Shown piece by piece: positions 21,823-30,127 of a DNA stretch of 38,886 nucleotides (position 1 is the first letter of the stretch; every line of letters starts with the position of its first letter). This DNA is from Arthrobacter sp. Bi83 (GTDB lineage: Bacteria > Actinomycetota > Actinomycetes > Actinomycetales > Micrococcaceae). The stretch covers positions 1-38,886 of the forward strand of contig NZ_CAKKLY010000048.1 in the NCBI RefSeq assembly GCF_918698095.1. The letters are read 5' to 3'. The notes under the pieces were generated by a model that did no database searches, was not told the DNA's origin, and saw only the letters and a program-made list of their open reading frames with translations. The translations under genes were made by a program, and so were the position numbers.

Positions 21823-23073
21823 ATGACTATCCACGTCTCGCAGTCCGATGGCATCCGCACCGGGGAGGTCCAACCAGAGGCGCTCACTCCCGAACTGCTC
21901 CGGGCGTGGGCCTGGCACAAGCAGGGACTGGACGGCACGCTGGCCGGCTTCACCTCGGACGAGGTGTTCGCCCGGGCAGGCTGGGCACGCTCTGTGGGCG
22001 GCGCCAATCCCTACCTGACGCTCTTTGCGCGTGCCGGCATTCGCCGCGATCAGGTGGACCAGGACGTCCTGGACCTGCGGATCCACGAGCTGCCCACGGC
22101 CCGCGGCTGCACGTACGTCCTGGGCCGGGAGGACTTCGCGTGGGCCTTGAGCCTGGGCAAGAACGCGGAAGAGGCTTTCAGGGTGCTGGGCAGGCTGGGC
22201 GTGGACCGCGGCGAAATGACCCTGCTCGAAGAGCAGATCCTGCACGTGCTCTCCGAGGCTGCCGGGCCGATGGACCCCAAACAGCTCAAGGATGAGTTGG
22301 GCGAATCGGTCCGGAACCTCGGCGAGGAGGGCAAGAAAAAGGGCGCGGCCACCACCCTGCCCACGGCCTTGGGGCTGTTGCAGGCCGACGGCCGGGTGCG
22401 ACGGGTCCCCATCAACGGACGCCTGGACCAGCAGCGCTACGCCTACACTCTTTGGGCCTTGCCGCCCAGCACCCTCGACCCCGAGGGCGCCCGCGCCGAG
22501 CTGATCCGCCGCTACCTGGGCTGGACCGGCGGGGCCACCCTCAAACAGTCCCAATGGTTCACCGGCTTCACCGTCGCCCAGAGCAAAGCCGCACTGGCCG
22601 CCGTCGGCGCCGTCGAGGTTCCCACCGCCGGCGGTGACGTGCTCTGGATGCTGCCCGACGACGTCGAACGCCTCGCCGGGTTCACGCCGCCGGACGAGGA
22701 GCAGATCCAGCTGTTGGCCGGAACCGATTCGCTGGTCCTGCAGCGGCGGAATTCCGGAGACCTGTTTGCCGAGGCGGACAAGGGCAGAAAGGTGCTCAAC
22801 TCCACTCTGGCGATTCAGGCCGATCTGCCGGACCACCCCATTCTCGACCGCGGCCGGATCATCGGGCTGTGGCAGTACGACCCAGTAAAGGCGCGGATCG
22901 CGTTCTGGCTCTTTGACGGCCCCACGCCGGCCGTTGAACGGCGGATTGCCGAGGTCGAAGCCTGGATCCAGGAGGACCTGGGCGATTTCCGGTCCTTCAG
23001 CCTCGATTCGCCGGCGTCCCGGCAGGAGCGGATCGACGCCCTGGACGCCGCCAACGGCCGGGGCAAGCCGTAA
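21823..23073 (+). CDS. Winged-helix DNA-binding protein of HTH_42 (AlkZ/YcaQ-like) family
   Basis: A 416-residue protein with three winged-helix-like segments (about residues 15-90, 140-200 and 210-270) and a C-terminal domain with DLPDHPILDRGRIIGLWQYD, the plan of the HTH_42 family that includes the DNA-crosslink glycosylases AlkZ and YcaQ. I cannot see the catalytic Gln-x-Gln/Asp hairpin; the matching place reads ARSVGGANPY, so glycosylase activity is doubtful. The ATG at 21823 is chosen over an upstream frame that overlaps the glycosyltransferase; GACAAT 6 bases before it suggests leaderless transcription. Confidence 0.75.
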   Translation: MTIHVSQSDGIRTGEVQPEALTPELLRAWAWHKQGLDGTLAGFTSDEVFARAGWARSVGGANPYLTLFARAGIRRDQVDQDVLDLRIHELPTARGCTYVLGREDFAWALSLGKNAEEAFRVLGRLGVDRGEMTLLEEQILHVLSEAAGPMDPKQLKDELGESVRNLGEEGKKKGAATTLPTALGLLQADGRVRRVPINGRLDQQRYAYTLWALPPSTLDPEGARAELIRRYLGWTGGATLKQSQWFTGFTVAQSKAALAAVGAVEVPTAGGDVLWMLPDDVERLAGFTPPDEEQIQLLAGTDSLVLQRRNSGDLFAEADKGRKVLNSTLAIQADLPDHPILDRGRIIGLWQYDPVKARIAFWLFDGPTPAVERRIAEVEAWIQEDLGDFRSFSLDSPASRQERIDALDAANGRGKP

Positions 23074-23076
23074 GGG

Positions 23077-23646
23077 CTAGGGGCGTTCGATGCCCCGGGG
23101 TTCGGCTTTTCCGGGCTCCGTACTGACCCCGCCGTTCAGGGGCCCCGTCCTGCGGTGCGCGGCGAAGAAATCCCGCAGCACGGCGCCGCACTCCTCCTCC
23201 TGCACTCCCGCGTAGACCTCCACCCAGTGGTTAAGGCGGCGCTCGCGGAGGATGTCGAACACCGACCCCGCGGCCCCCGCCTTTTCATCCCATGCGCCGA
23301 AGACCACACGGTGGATCCGTGCCAGCACTATCGCCCCAGCGCACATGGCGCACGGTTCCAGCGTCACCACCAGGGTGCAGTCCTCGAGCCGCCAGCCGTC
23401 CCCGGGACCGCCGTGCTGCGCGGCCCGTTCGCGGAGCCGCGCGGCAGCCTCACGGATGGCCACGACCTCGGCGTGGGCCGTGGGGTCCCCGAGCGCCTCC
23501 CGTTCGTTGCGCCCCGAACCCAGCACCGCGCCGTCAGGCCCGATCACGACGGCGCCGATGGGCACATCCTCGGTGGCCAGAGCCCGCCGGGCTTCGTCGA
23601 GGGCGAGGCCCATCCATTCGAGGTGTTGCGGATCTGCCGGGGCCAT
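23077..23646 (-). CDS. tadA: tRNA-specific adenosine deaminase
   Basis: A 189-residue zinc-dependent deaminase that converts A34 to inosine in tRNA-Arg(ACG). The zinc site is complete: HAE (THAEVVAIREA) and PCAMCAG. DVPIGAVVI and NHWVEVYAG are also typical of TadA. A Gly/Pro-rich insertion (HGGPGDGWRLEDC) sits between the motifs. A related nucleoside deaminase is the alternative, but length and motifs favour TadA. It is convergent with the HTH_42 gene, 3 bp apart. Upstream, TATCAT-N6-ATG indicates a leaderless transcript. Confidence 0.88.
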   Translation of the reverse strand: MAPADPQHLEWMGLALDEARRALATEDVPIGAVVIGPDGAVLGSGRNEREALGDPTAHAEVVAIREAAARLRERAAQHGGPGDGWRLEDCTLVVTLEPCAMCAGAIVLARIHRVVFGAWDEKAGAAGSVFDILRERRLNHWVEVYAGVQEEECGAVLRDFFAAHRRTGPLNGGVSTEPGKAEPRGIERP

Positions 23647-23652
23647 GGGTCA

Positions 23653-23658
23653 ATGATA
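23653..23658 (-). promoter_or_regulatory. -10 element TATCAT of tadA (leaderless)
   Basis: On the minus strand TATCAT is followed by TGACCC and then the ATG at 23646. The 6-base gap puts the start codon at the transcription start, and no ribosome site is present. Confidence 0.5.
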
Positions 23659-23702
23659 GTTTCGAAGGGTACTTAGTTTCAGACAGCACCTTGCCGGGAG
23701 CG

Positions 23703-24512
23703 ATGATGAAATCCGTGACTGACCGTTTCGGGCGGTGGCTTGGCCCCTACGCGGCACTGTGGATCACGCTCATCGTCGGCGGCATCCTGGTGATCACCCT
23801 AACGCTGCTCGGAGCCGAGGTGTACGACAGCGTGGTGGACCAGAAGGGTGTGTCCGGCCTGGATGAACCAGCCCTGGAGCTCGCCAAACAGTACCGGACT
23901 CCCTGGCTGGACAGCGCCGTCACGGCCTTCACCAACATCGGTGGCGGCATCGGCATGCCCATTTTGGCGAGCATCCTGGTGGCCTGGCTGATCTATGTCA
24001 GCCGCAGCTGGCGGCCCCTCATCCTCGTGGGCGGCGCCGCCGCTGTCTCGGTGACGGCAACCACCGTGGGCAAGACGCTCCTGGGCCGCACCCGCCCGGA
24101 CCACATCGACGCCGTGCCGCCGTTCGAGTTTTCGCCCTCGTTCCCCAGCGGCCACACGCTCAACACCACGGTGGTGATCGGCGTGGTGGTGTACCTCGTG
24201 TGCCTGCAGGTCCGCACGAGGCGGCTCAGGGTGGCGGCCATCACCGCGGGGTCCGTGTTCATCATCGCCATGGGTTTCAGCCGGGTGTTCCTCGGCCATC
24301 ACTGGATGACGGACGTGATGGCCGCATGGCTCCTCGGGCTGGCCTGGGTGGGCATGGTGATCCTGGCCCACCGGCTGTTCCACGTGATCCGCCGCAGGGA
24401 GCATGCGGGTCCGGCGCCCACCTTCGAACACCCCGCCCACCTGCCGGACAAGGAGCTTCCCGACGCCGGCGGAGGAGCCGGAAGCCGCGGCGGGAAGGCA
24501 GCCTCCGGGTGA
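23703..24512 (+). CDS. PAP2-superfamily membrane phosphatase
   Basis: A 269-residue integral membrane protein with about five to six membrane segments. The three lipid-phosphatase motifs are present: KTLLGRTRPD, FPSGH, and SRVFLGHHWMTDV. Such enzymes dephosphorylate undecaprenyl diphosphate, phosphatidate or related lipids, with the active site facing outwards. The C-terminal tail is Gly/Arg-rich and soluble. The start ATG at 23703 (or 23706) follows GGGAGCG. The gene lies divergent from tadA and just upstream of upp. Confidence 0.88.
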   Translation: MMKSVTDRFGRWLGPYAALWITLIVGGILVITLTLLGAEVYDSVVDQKGVSGLDEPALELAKQYRTPWLDSAVTAFTNIGGGIGMPILASILVAWLIYVSRSWRPLILVGGAAAVSVTATTVGKTLLGRTRPDHIDAVPPFEFSPSFPSGHTLNTTVVIGVVVYLVCLQVRTRRLRVAAITAGSVFIIAMGFSRVFLGHHWMTDVMAAWLLGLAWVGMVILAHRLFHVIRRREHAGPAPTFEHPAHLPDKELPDAGGGAGSRGGKAASG

Positions 24513-24518
24513 TAGTTT
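24513..24518 (+). promoter_or_regulatory. -10-like TAGTTT of upp (leaderless)
   Basis: TAGTTT, then TGACCC, then the ATG at 24525: the same 6-base spacer sequence as in front of tadA. No ribosome site is seen. Confidence 0.45.
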
Positions 24519-24524
24519 TGACCC

Positions 24525-25160
24525 ATGCGCACACTCGTCGTGGACCATCCGCTGGTCGCCCACAAGCTCACCGTCCTGCGGGATAAGAACACCCCCTCGC
24601 CGGTTTTCCGCCAGCTCACCGAGGAACTCGTCACCCTCCTCGCCTACGAGGCAACCCGCGACGTCCGCACCGAGCCGGTCACGATCGAAACCCCGGTGTC
24701 CACGACCGTCGGCACCGCGTTCACCAAGCCGACGCCCCTGGTGGTCCCCATCCTCCGTGCCGGCCTGGGGATGCTCGAGGGCATGACCAAGCTGGTCCCG
24801 ACGGCCGAGGTCGGTTTCCTGGGCATGGCCCGCGACGAGGAGACCCTTGACATCATCACCTACGCGGAGCGCCTCCCGGAGAACCTCACGGACCGGCAGA
24901 TCTTTGTCCTGGACCCCATGCTCGCCACCGGCGGCACCCTGCGCGAGGCCATCAAATTCCTCTTCAAGCGCGGCGCCTCGGACGTCACCTGCATCTGCCT
25001 GCTGGCTGCGCCTGAGGGCCTGGCCAAACTTGAGGAAGAACTCTCCGACGCCGACGTGACCATCGTGCTGGCCTCGATCGACGAAAAACTGAACGAGAAG
25101 TCCTACATCGTGCCTGGCCTCGGCGACGCCGGGGACCGCCTGTACGGCATCGCCGGCTGA
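24525..25160 (+). CDS. upp: Uracil phosphoribosyltransferase
   Basis: A 211-residue cytosolic enzyme that makes UMP from uracil and PRPP (pyrimidine salvage). The PRPP-binding motif FVLDPMLATGGT is present, as are VPILRAGLGM and the C-terminal uracil-binding PGLGDAGDRLYG. Full length with no anomalies. It follows the PAP2 gene by 12 bp but has its own -10-like element at the start codon. Confidence 0.97.
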   Translation: MRTLVVDHPLVAHKLTVLRDKNTPSPVFRQLTEELVTLLAYEATRDVRTEPVTIETPVSTTVGTAFTKPTPLVVPILRAGLGMLEGMTKLVPTAEVGFLGMARDEETLDIITYAERLPENLTDRQIFVLDPMLATGGTLREAIKFLFKRGASDVTCICLLAAPEGLAKLEEELSDADVTIVLASIDEKLNEKSYIVPGLGDAGDRLYGIAG

Positions 25161-25205
25161 GAGGGGCCGGGCATCCCGGGTCTTCCGGATCCTTTCGTGC
25201 CGGGC

Positions 25206-25211
25206 TAGCCT
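25206..25211 (+). promoter_or_regulatory. -10-like TAGCCT of the VOC gene (leaderless)
   Basis: TAGCCT ends 7 bases before the ATG at 25219, with no ribosome site between. Same architecture as tadA and upp. Confidence 0.4.
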
Positions 25212-25218
25212 GTGCACC

Positions 25219-25614
25219 ATGGACTGGAAACTTGAACTTGTGTTCGTCCCCGTGTCCGATGTGGACCGCGCCAAGGACTTCTACGTCAACAAGGTCGGCT
25301 TTAACGCAGACTACGACGAGCGTCCCATGGACGGGATCCGCTTCGTCCAGCTGACCCCGCCCGGCTCCGGCTGCTCGATCGCCATCGGGGAGGGCCTCAA
25401 CGATGCGCCGCCGGGCACGGCGCCGAGCCTCCAGCTCGTGGTCAGTGACATTCAGGCGGCTCACTCCCAGCTCAAGGCCAACGGCGTGGATGTGAGCGAC
25501 GTGGACGTCCAGGACTGGGGACATTTCGTGTATTTTTCCGACCCTGACGGCAACAAATGGGCCGTGCAGTTCATCCCCGGCAGGGAAGCCGCCCCCGAGG
25601 CCGCCGGACAGTAG
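25219..25614 (+). CDS. VOC (glyoxalase/bleomycin resistance) family protein
   Basis: A 131-residue single-domain vicinal-oxygen-chelate protein with the paired beta-alpha-beta-beta-beta modules: VFVPVSDVDRAKDFYVNKVG at the N-terminus and FVYFSDPDGNKWAVQ at the C-terminus. Possible metal ligands include the Gln in FVQLTPPG. Substrate unknown; such proteins range from glyoxalase-like enzymes to antibiotic-binding proteins. It is followed 14 bp later by the HAD phosphatase gene. Confidence 0.85.
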   Translation: MDWKLELVFVPVSDVDRAKDFYVNKVGFNADYDERPMDGIRFVQLTPPGSGCSIAIGEGLNDAPPGTAPSLQLVVSDIQAAHSQLKANGVDVSDVDVQDWGHFVYFSDPDGNKWAVQFIPGREAAPEAAGQ

Positions 25615-25628
25615 GGCAAAATGGGGGC

Positions 25629-26312
25629 ATGACTTCCAGCACAACACCTGCTCCGGCCCGGACCCTCACGGCCCGTGCCGTCCTTTTCGATATGGACGGC
25701 ACCCTGGTGGATTCCACCGCGGTGGTGGAACAGGTGTGGGGCGAGTTCGCCGCGCGCTATGGACTGGACATCGCCGAGATCCTGCGGACCTCCCACGGTG
25801 TCCAGGCCGGGGACACAGTGCGGCGTTTCGCTCCTGCTGGCGCGGACGTGGTGGCCCTTACCGAGGAACTCGGCGCAATGGAGCGGGTCCGGACCGAGGG
25901 CATTGTCGCCCTGCCCGGTGCCGCTGAGCTGCTGCGCACGCTGCCCGGGGACTCCGTGGCCCTCGTGACGTCCGCCGACCGCATCCTGGCGGACGTCCGC
26001 ATGGGCGCCGCCGGCCTGGCGATGCCTGCCACGGCGGTGACCGCGGACCTGGTCACCCGGGGCAAGCCGCATCCGGAAGGCTACCTGCGGGCCGCCGAAC
26101 TGCTGGGCGTGGAACCGTCGGAAGCTGTGGTCTTCGAGGACGCCCCTGCCGGCATCGCGGCAGGTCTGGCGGCCGGCATCCGCACGGTGGCGGTCGGCCC
26201 GAACACCGGTGTAGTACCCGACGGCGTGCTGCATATCCCCGACTACTCTGCGGTCACCGCTTCGGTGGGGTCCGGCACGGACGGCCGACCGGTCATCTCC
26301 TTCCGGCTCTGA
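25629..26312 (+). CDS. HAD-superfamily sugar-phosphate-type phosphatase
   Basis: A 227-residue HAD subfamily IA hydrolase. Motif I is FDMDGTLVDS with the nucleophile and acid/base Asp; motif II is LVTSADRIL; Lys is in GKPHPEGYL; motif IV is VVFEDAPAGI. Short-chain members with this pattern hydrolyse glycerol-3-phosphate, 2-deoxyglucose-6-phosphate or similar sugar phosphates. The ATG at 25629 is chosen because the sequence before it lies within the VOC gene in another frame. Confidence 0.88.
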   Translation: MTSSTTPAPARTLTARAVLFDMDGTLVDSTAVVEQVWGEFAARYGLDIAEILRTSHGVQAGDTVRRFAPAGADVVALTEELGAMERVRTEGIVALPGAAELLRTLPGDSVALVTSADRILADVRMGAAGLAMPATAVTADLVTRGKPHPEGYLRAAELLGVEPSEAVVFEDAPAGIAAGLAAGIRTVAVGPNTGVVPDGVLHIPDYSAVTASVGSGTDGRPVISFRL

Positions 26313-26371
26313 CGCACGCCCCTTAGGGCACCGGCCCCCTCGAGCCCCTGCCCCTCTGGCGCACGCTGCGG

Positions 26372-28093
26372 TCAGGAAAGGTCGTAGACCGTGGCGCCTC
26401 CCACCGTCCTGGCCGTGAAGTTTGCCGCCACCCAGTCGGAGATCCTGGCCGCCGCGTCCGACCCCGTCTCGCCCTGCATCATGCTGCCGCCGATGAAGTA
26501 GTGGATTTCACCGGCGGCCACCAGCTTCTGGAACTGTTCGAGGGTCGGCGCGGGATCCGTTCCGTTGAACCCTCCCACCGCCATCACCGGAAGTCCGGAC
26601 GCCAGCGGCGCCGCGAGGACCGCCGCGAGCGCGACTCCCGCCGTCGTGCGCTGCGATGCCTTCCGGAGCTGCGCCGATGACGTCCGGAGGTCCTGCCCCG
26701 CCAGCGCCAGCAGGAGCAGGGCCGCCGCGGCCAGCGACGCGAGCAGCACCGTCCAGCGCAGCCAGGGCAGGTACGCGGGGGAGCGGCCCAGCAGCTGGAA
26801 GGCCAGGCACCCGGCAGCGATCACAGCTGCAGCCAGCGGCAGGGCTGCCGCGGGACGGGCGCGGCGCTGCCACAGAAGGATGCCGCCCAGCCCCGCCAGG
26901 CCTGCGATGCCGGGGGCCAGGGCAACCATGTAATACGGATGGATGATGCCGGCCATGAAGCTGAACGTGAGGCCGGCGACCGCCACCCACAAGCCCCAGA
27001 TCACCACGGAGGCCCGCACCACATCAGTCCGCGGGGCACGCCGGCCGACCCACAGCAGGGCGCCGGCAAGGATCAGCACCGACGGCAGAAGCCACGCGAT
27101 CTGGCCGCCGAATTCGCTGTTGAACAACCGCAGAAGCCCGGGCGTTCCCCAGCCGTTCCCGCCGCCCACGCTGCCGGTCTCGTCGCCGTTGAGCCGGCCC
27201 AGGCCGTTGTAGCCGAGCGTGAGTTCCAGGATGGAGTTGTTCTGCGAGCCGCCGATATACGGCCGGTTTTCTGCCGGGATGAGTTCGACGGCGGCCAGCC
27301 ACCACCCGGCGGCGGCCACCATGGCACCGCCCGCGCCGGCGAGCCGCAACAGCCTTTTGCCGAGGCCGCCGGGTGCAGCGAGCAGGTACGCGGCGGCCAG
27401 GCCAGGCACCACCAGCAGGACCTGGAACTGCTTGGTCAGGAATCCGAGGCCGAGCAGCACACCGCCCAGCAGGAGCCAGCGGAAGCGGCCATCCTGGATC
27501 GAGCGCAGCACTGCGTAGGCAGCCGCGGTCATGACGAGAACCAGCAGGGCATCTGGGTTGTTGAAGCGGAACATCAACGCAGCCGCCGGGGTCAGCGCCA
27601 TAACGGCGCCCGCCAGCAGGCCGCCGCAGTGGGCGGGCCGGTCATCGCCGGTGGCGGGTGCGGCGGCGCGGCGCACCGCAAGGTACACGAGCCAGACCGT
27701 CGCCACCCCCATCAGGGCCTGCGGCACCAGGATGCTCCAGGAGTTCAGTCCGAACAGCCTGACGGACAGGCCCATAATCCAGAGGGCTGCTGGCGGTTTG
27801 TCCACCGTGATGGCGTTGGCGGAATCGGAGGAGCCGAAGAACCACGCCGCCCAGTCCTGTGAGCCGGCCTGCGCCGCGGCCGAGTAGAAAGCATTGGCCC
27901 AGCCCGAAGCTCCCAGGTTCCACAGGTAGAGGACGGCAGTACCCAGCAGGAGCCCGGCAAGCTCGAGGCGGCTCCGCAGCTGGGCGGGCGGCCCGGTTTC
28001 CGCTGGTTGCCCGGCACCTGCGGATTGTCTGGCCACGCCGGGTGCCGTGGAACCGGGGCGCCGGAAGCTAAGGCGGGAAATGGTGTTGGTCAT
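26372..28093 (-). CDS. GT39-family membrane glycosyltransferase (YkcB-like), second copy
   Basis: A 573-residue polytopic membrane protein with about 11-13 hydrophobic segments. The first loop contains ITVDKPPAALWI, typical of the ArnT/PMT (GT39) clan, which takes sugar from a polyprenyl-phosphate donor. The periplasmic loop RPYIGGSQNNSILELTLGYN and the C-terminal GEIHYFIGG...DWVAANF are shared with the gene upstream, so the two are tandem duplicates. It starts 6 bp after the stop of that copy and ends the operon. The likely acceptor is a cell-envelope component; unknown. Confidence 0.85.
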   Translation of the reverse strand: MTNTISRLSFRRPGSTAPGVARQSAGAGQPAETGPPAQLRSRLELAGLLLGTAVLYLWNLGASGWANAFYSAAAQAGSQDWAAWFFGSSDSANAITVDKPPAALWIMGLSVRLFGLNSWSILVPQALMGVATVWLVYLAVRRAAAPATGDDRPAHCGGLLAGAVMALTPAAALMFRFNNPDALLVLVMTAAAYAVLRSIQDGRFRWLLLGGVLLGLGFLTKQFQVLLVVPGLAAAYLLAAPGGLGKRLLRLAGAGGAMVAAAGWWLAAVELIPAENRPYIGGSQNNSILELTLGYNGLGRLNGDETGSVGGGNGWGTPGLLRLFNSEFGGQIAWLLPSVLILAGALLWVGRRAPRTDVVRASVVIWGLWVAVAGLTFSFMAGIIHPYYMVALAPGIAGLAGLGGILLWQRRARPAAALPLAAAVIAAGCLAFQLLGRSPAYLPWLRWTVLLASLAAAALLLLALAGQDLRTSSAQLRKASQRTTAGVALAAVLAAPLASGLPVMAVGGFNGTDPAPTLEQFQKLVAAGEIHYFIGGSMMQGETGSDAAARISDWVAANFTARTVGGATVYDLS

Positions 28094-28099
28094 GACGGC

Positions 28100-30127
28100 C
28101 TACTCGCTCAGCTTGTACACGGTGGAAGTGCCCACGGTCTGGGCGTCAAAGTTGGCGGCTACCCAGGTGGCAACCTCGGAGTTCCCCCCGCGCATGCCGC
28201 CTCCGCGCATGCCGCCCATGCCTCCGCCGGAGATGAAGTAACCGATCTCGCCCTTGGCCACCATTTCCTGGAACTGCGCCAGGGTGGGGTACGGGTCGCC
28301 GCCGTTCCAGCCGCCCAGGGCAATGACGTTGGTGCCCGTCGCCAGCTCCAGGCTCGCGGCCTGACTGGCCCCCGAGACGATTCCTGACCACTTCGCGGTG
28401 CTCGACTTGAGAAGCGCGGTGAGCTCGGAGCCGGCCGATCCGGCGCCGTCGGCCACGCCTGCCGGGCCGCCCTGCCCTCCGTTGATGCCCGCACCGCCGG
28501 CGATGTCCGCCCTGCCCGTCTGGCCTCCGGGACCGCCCATGGCGGACGCGGTGGGTCCCGACGTCGGAATGGAACCGGAGTGGGGCTGGGCGGCGGTGGC
28601 GAAGGTCCAGGCCGTGCTGCCGAGCCCGCCCGCCAGCAGCGAAACGACCACAACACCGGCCGCCGCAGACTTGCGCAGCCGTGCGGAAACGTTCTGGAGC
28701 GAGTCGAGCCGCAGCGCCAGCGCTGCCGCCGCCAGCACGCCGAGGACAACTGCGGCCGGCCTGAGCCAGGGCAGCCAGGACGCGTCGCGGCCCAACAGCA
28801 CTGCGGACCAAACGGAGGCCGTCAGGACTGTTGCGGCCAGAACGGTCCTGGCTGGCCAGTAGGACCGCCCGCGCCACAGTTCAACGGAACCGATTCCCAC
28901 CAGCGCCGCGATGGACGGTGCCAGCGCCACAACGTAGTAGGGATGGACCGTTCCTCCCATGAAGCTCAGGATTCCAGCCGTCACCAGCAGCCAGCCGCCC
29001 CACAGCATCAGGGCCGCCCGGGTCCGGGAGGTGCGGGTCTCGCGGCGTGTGAACCAGAGGCCCGCAACGAGCAGGATCAGCGCAGCCGGAAGCAGCCAGG
29101 ACACCTCGCCCCCGAAGCTGCCACCAAACATCCGTGTAATGCCGGCCGCTCCGCCGAAGCCCACGTTGCCGGACATGCCGCCGCCGGCGCCTGGGGCGGT
29201 TCCGCCGCCGGGCGTGCCCCCTCCCGAACCGGTGATGCGGCCCAAACCGTTGTAGCCGAACGTGAGTTCCAGGAAGCTGTTGTTTTCCGAGCCCGCCATG
29301 TAAGGACGTGCTGAGGCGGGCGTGAGCTGGAACAGCGCGATGTAGCTGCCCGCGACGAGGACGATACCGCCGGCAGCCGCCAGCAGATGCAGCACCCGCC
29401 GGCCCAGGGTGGTGGGCGCGGCCCAGACGTAAGCCAGCGCGAGGCAGGGCACAATCAGGAAGCCCTGCAGCATCTTGGTCAGGAACGCGAGTCCGATCAC
29501 GGCACCGGCCACGGCCAGCCACTTCCAGCCGGCCTTTTCGATGGCGCGGGTGGTGAAATATGCTGCCAGCACCAGGCACAGCGTTAGCAGGGCGTCCGGG
29601 TTGTTGAACCTGAACATCAGCGCGGCCACGGGGGTCAGGGCCAGTGCACCGCCGGCCAGCAGCCCGGCGGCCGGACCGGACACACGCTTCACGGTCAGGT
29701 AGAGAAGCCCGACGGCGGCCACACCCATGAGTGCCTGCGGCACCAGCATGCTAAGCGGCGAGAAGCCGAAGATCCGCCCGGCCAGGGCAGGAATCCAGAG
29801 TGCCGCCGGCGGCTTGTCCACGGTGATCGCGTTCCCGGCATCGAGGGAGCCGAACACTAAGGCGGTCCAGTCCTTGGTGCCGGCCTGGATGGCCGCGGCA
29901 TAGAACGAGTTGGCGTATCCGGTGGCTTCGAGGTTCCAGAGATACAGGACCGCCGAGAAGGCCAGCAGCAGCGCGGCTGACGGTCGGACCCAGCGGGACT
30001 GGTTTCCCGTCAGCAGGGAATGAAGGCGTGAACGCGACACCGGCGTCTGCCCGGAGACGCCCCGTTCCTGTTCTGCGCCGGATTCGGCCTCCGTGCGGTG
30101 CTCTGCACGGCTCACTGTGGTGGTCAT
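28100..30127 (-). CDS. GT39-family membrane glycosyltransferase (YkcB-like), first copy
   Basis: A 675-residue polytopic membrane protein, paralogous to the next gene. It contains VDKPPAALWIPALAG, RPYMAGSENNSFLELTFGYN and a C-terminal WVAANFDAQTVGTSTVYKL. It differs by Gly-rich insertions: one after the first outer loop (GGGTPGGGTAPGAGGG) and two near the end, including a Gly/Met/Arg run (GGGMGGMRGGGMRGG). The start ATG overlaps the stop of the GT2-GtrA gene (ATGA). With that gene it resembles the Bacillus ykcC-ykcB pair, in which a GT2 makes the polyprenyl-linked sugar that the GT39 transfers. Confidence 0.88.
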   Translation of the reverse strand: MTTTVSRAEHRTEAESGAEQERGVSGQTPVSRSRLHSLLTGNQSRWVRPSAALLLAFSAVLYLWNLEATGYANSFYAAAIQAGTKDWTALVFGSLDAGNAITVDKPPAALWIPALAGRIFGFSPLSMLVPQALMGVAAVGLLYLTVKRVSGPAAGLLAGGALALTPVAALMFRFNNPDALLTLCLVLAAYFTTRAIEKAGWKWLAVAGAVIGLAFLTKMLQGFLIVPCLALAYVWAAPTTLGRRVLHLLAAAGGIVLVAGSYIALFQLTPASARPYMAGSENNSFLELTFGYNGLGRITGSGGGTPGGGTAPGAGGGMSGNVGFGGAAGITRMFGGSFGGEVSWLLPAALILLVAGLWFTRRETRTSRTRAALMLWGGWLLVTAGILSFMGGTVHPYYVVALAPSIAALVGIGSVELWRGRSYWPARTVLAATVLTASVWSAVLLGRDASWLPWLRPAAVVLGVLAAAALALRLDSLQNVSARLRKSAAAGVVVVSLLAGGLGSTAWTFATAAQPHSGSIPTSGPTASAMGGPGGQTGRADIAGGAGINGGQGGPAGVADGAGSAGSELTALLKSSTAKWSGIVSGASQAASLELATGTNVIALGGWNGGDPYPTLAQFQEMVAKGEIGYFISGGGMGGMRGGGMRGGNSEVATWVAANFDAQTVGTSTVYKLSE

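Noticed and set aside
23799..25274. A 491-codon minus-strand frame across the PAP2 and upp genes
   Set aside because: Antisense shadow of two well-supported genes; its translation is His/Gly/Asp-rich with no domain.
26939..27862. A 307-codon plus-strand frame inside the second GT39 gene
   Set aside because: Antisense, with His/Gln/Asp-rich translation typical of complementing Leu/Ala-rich membrane codons.
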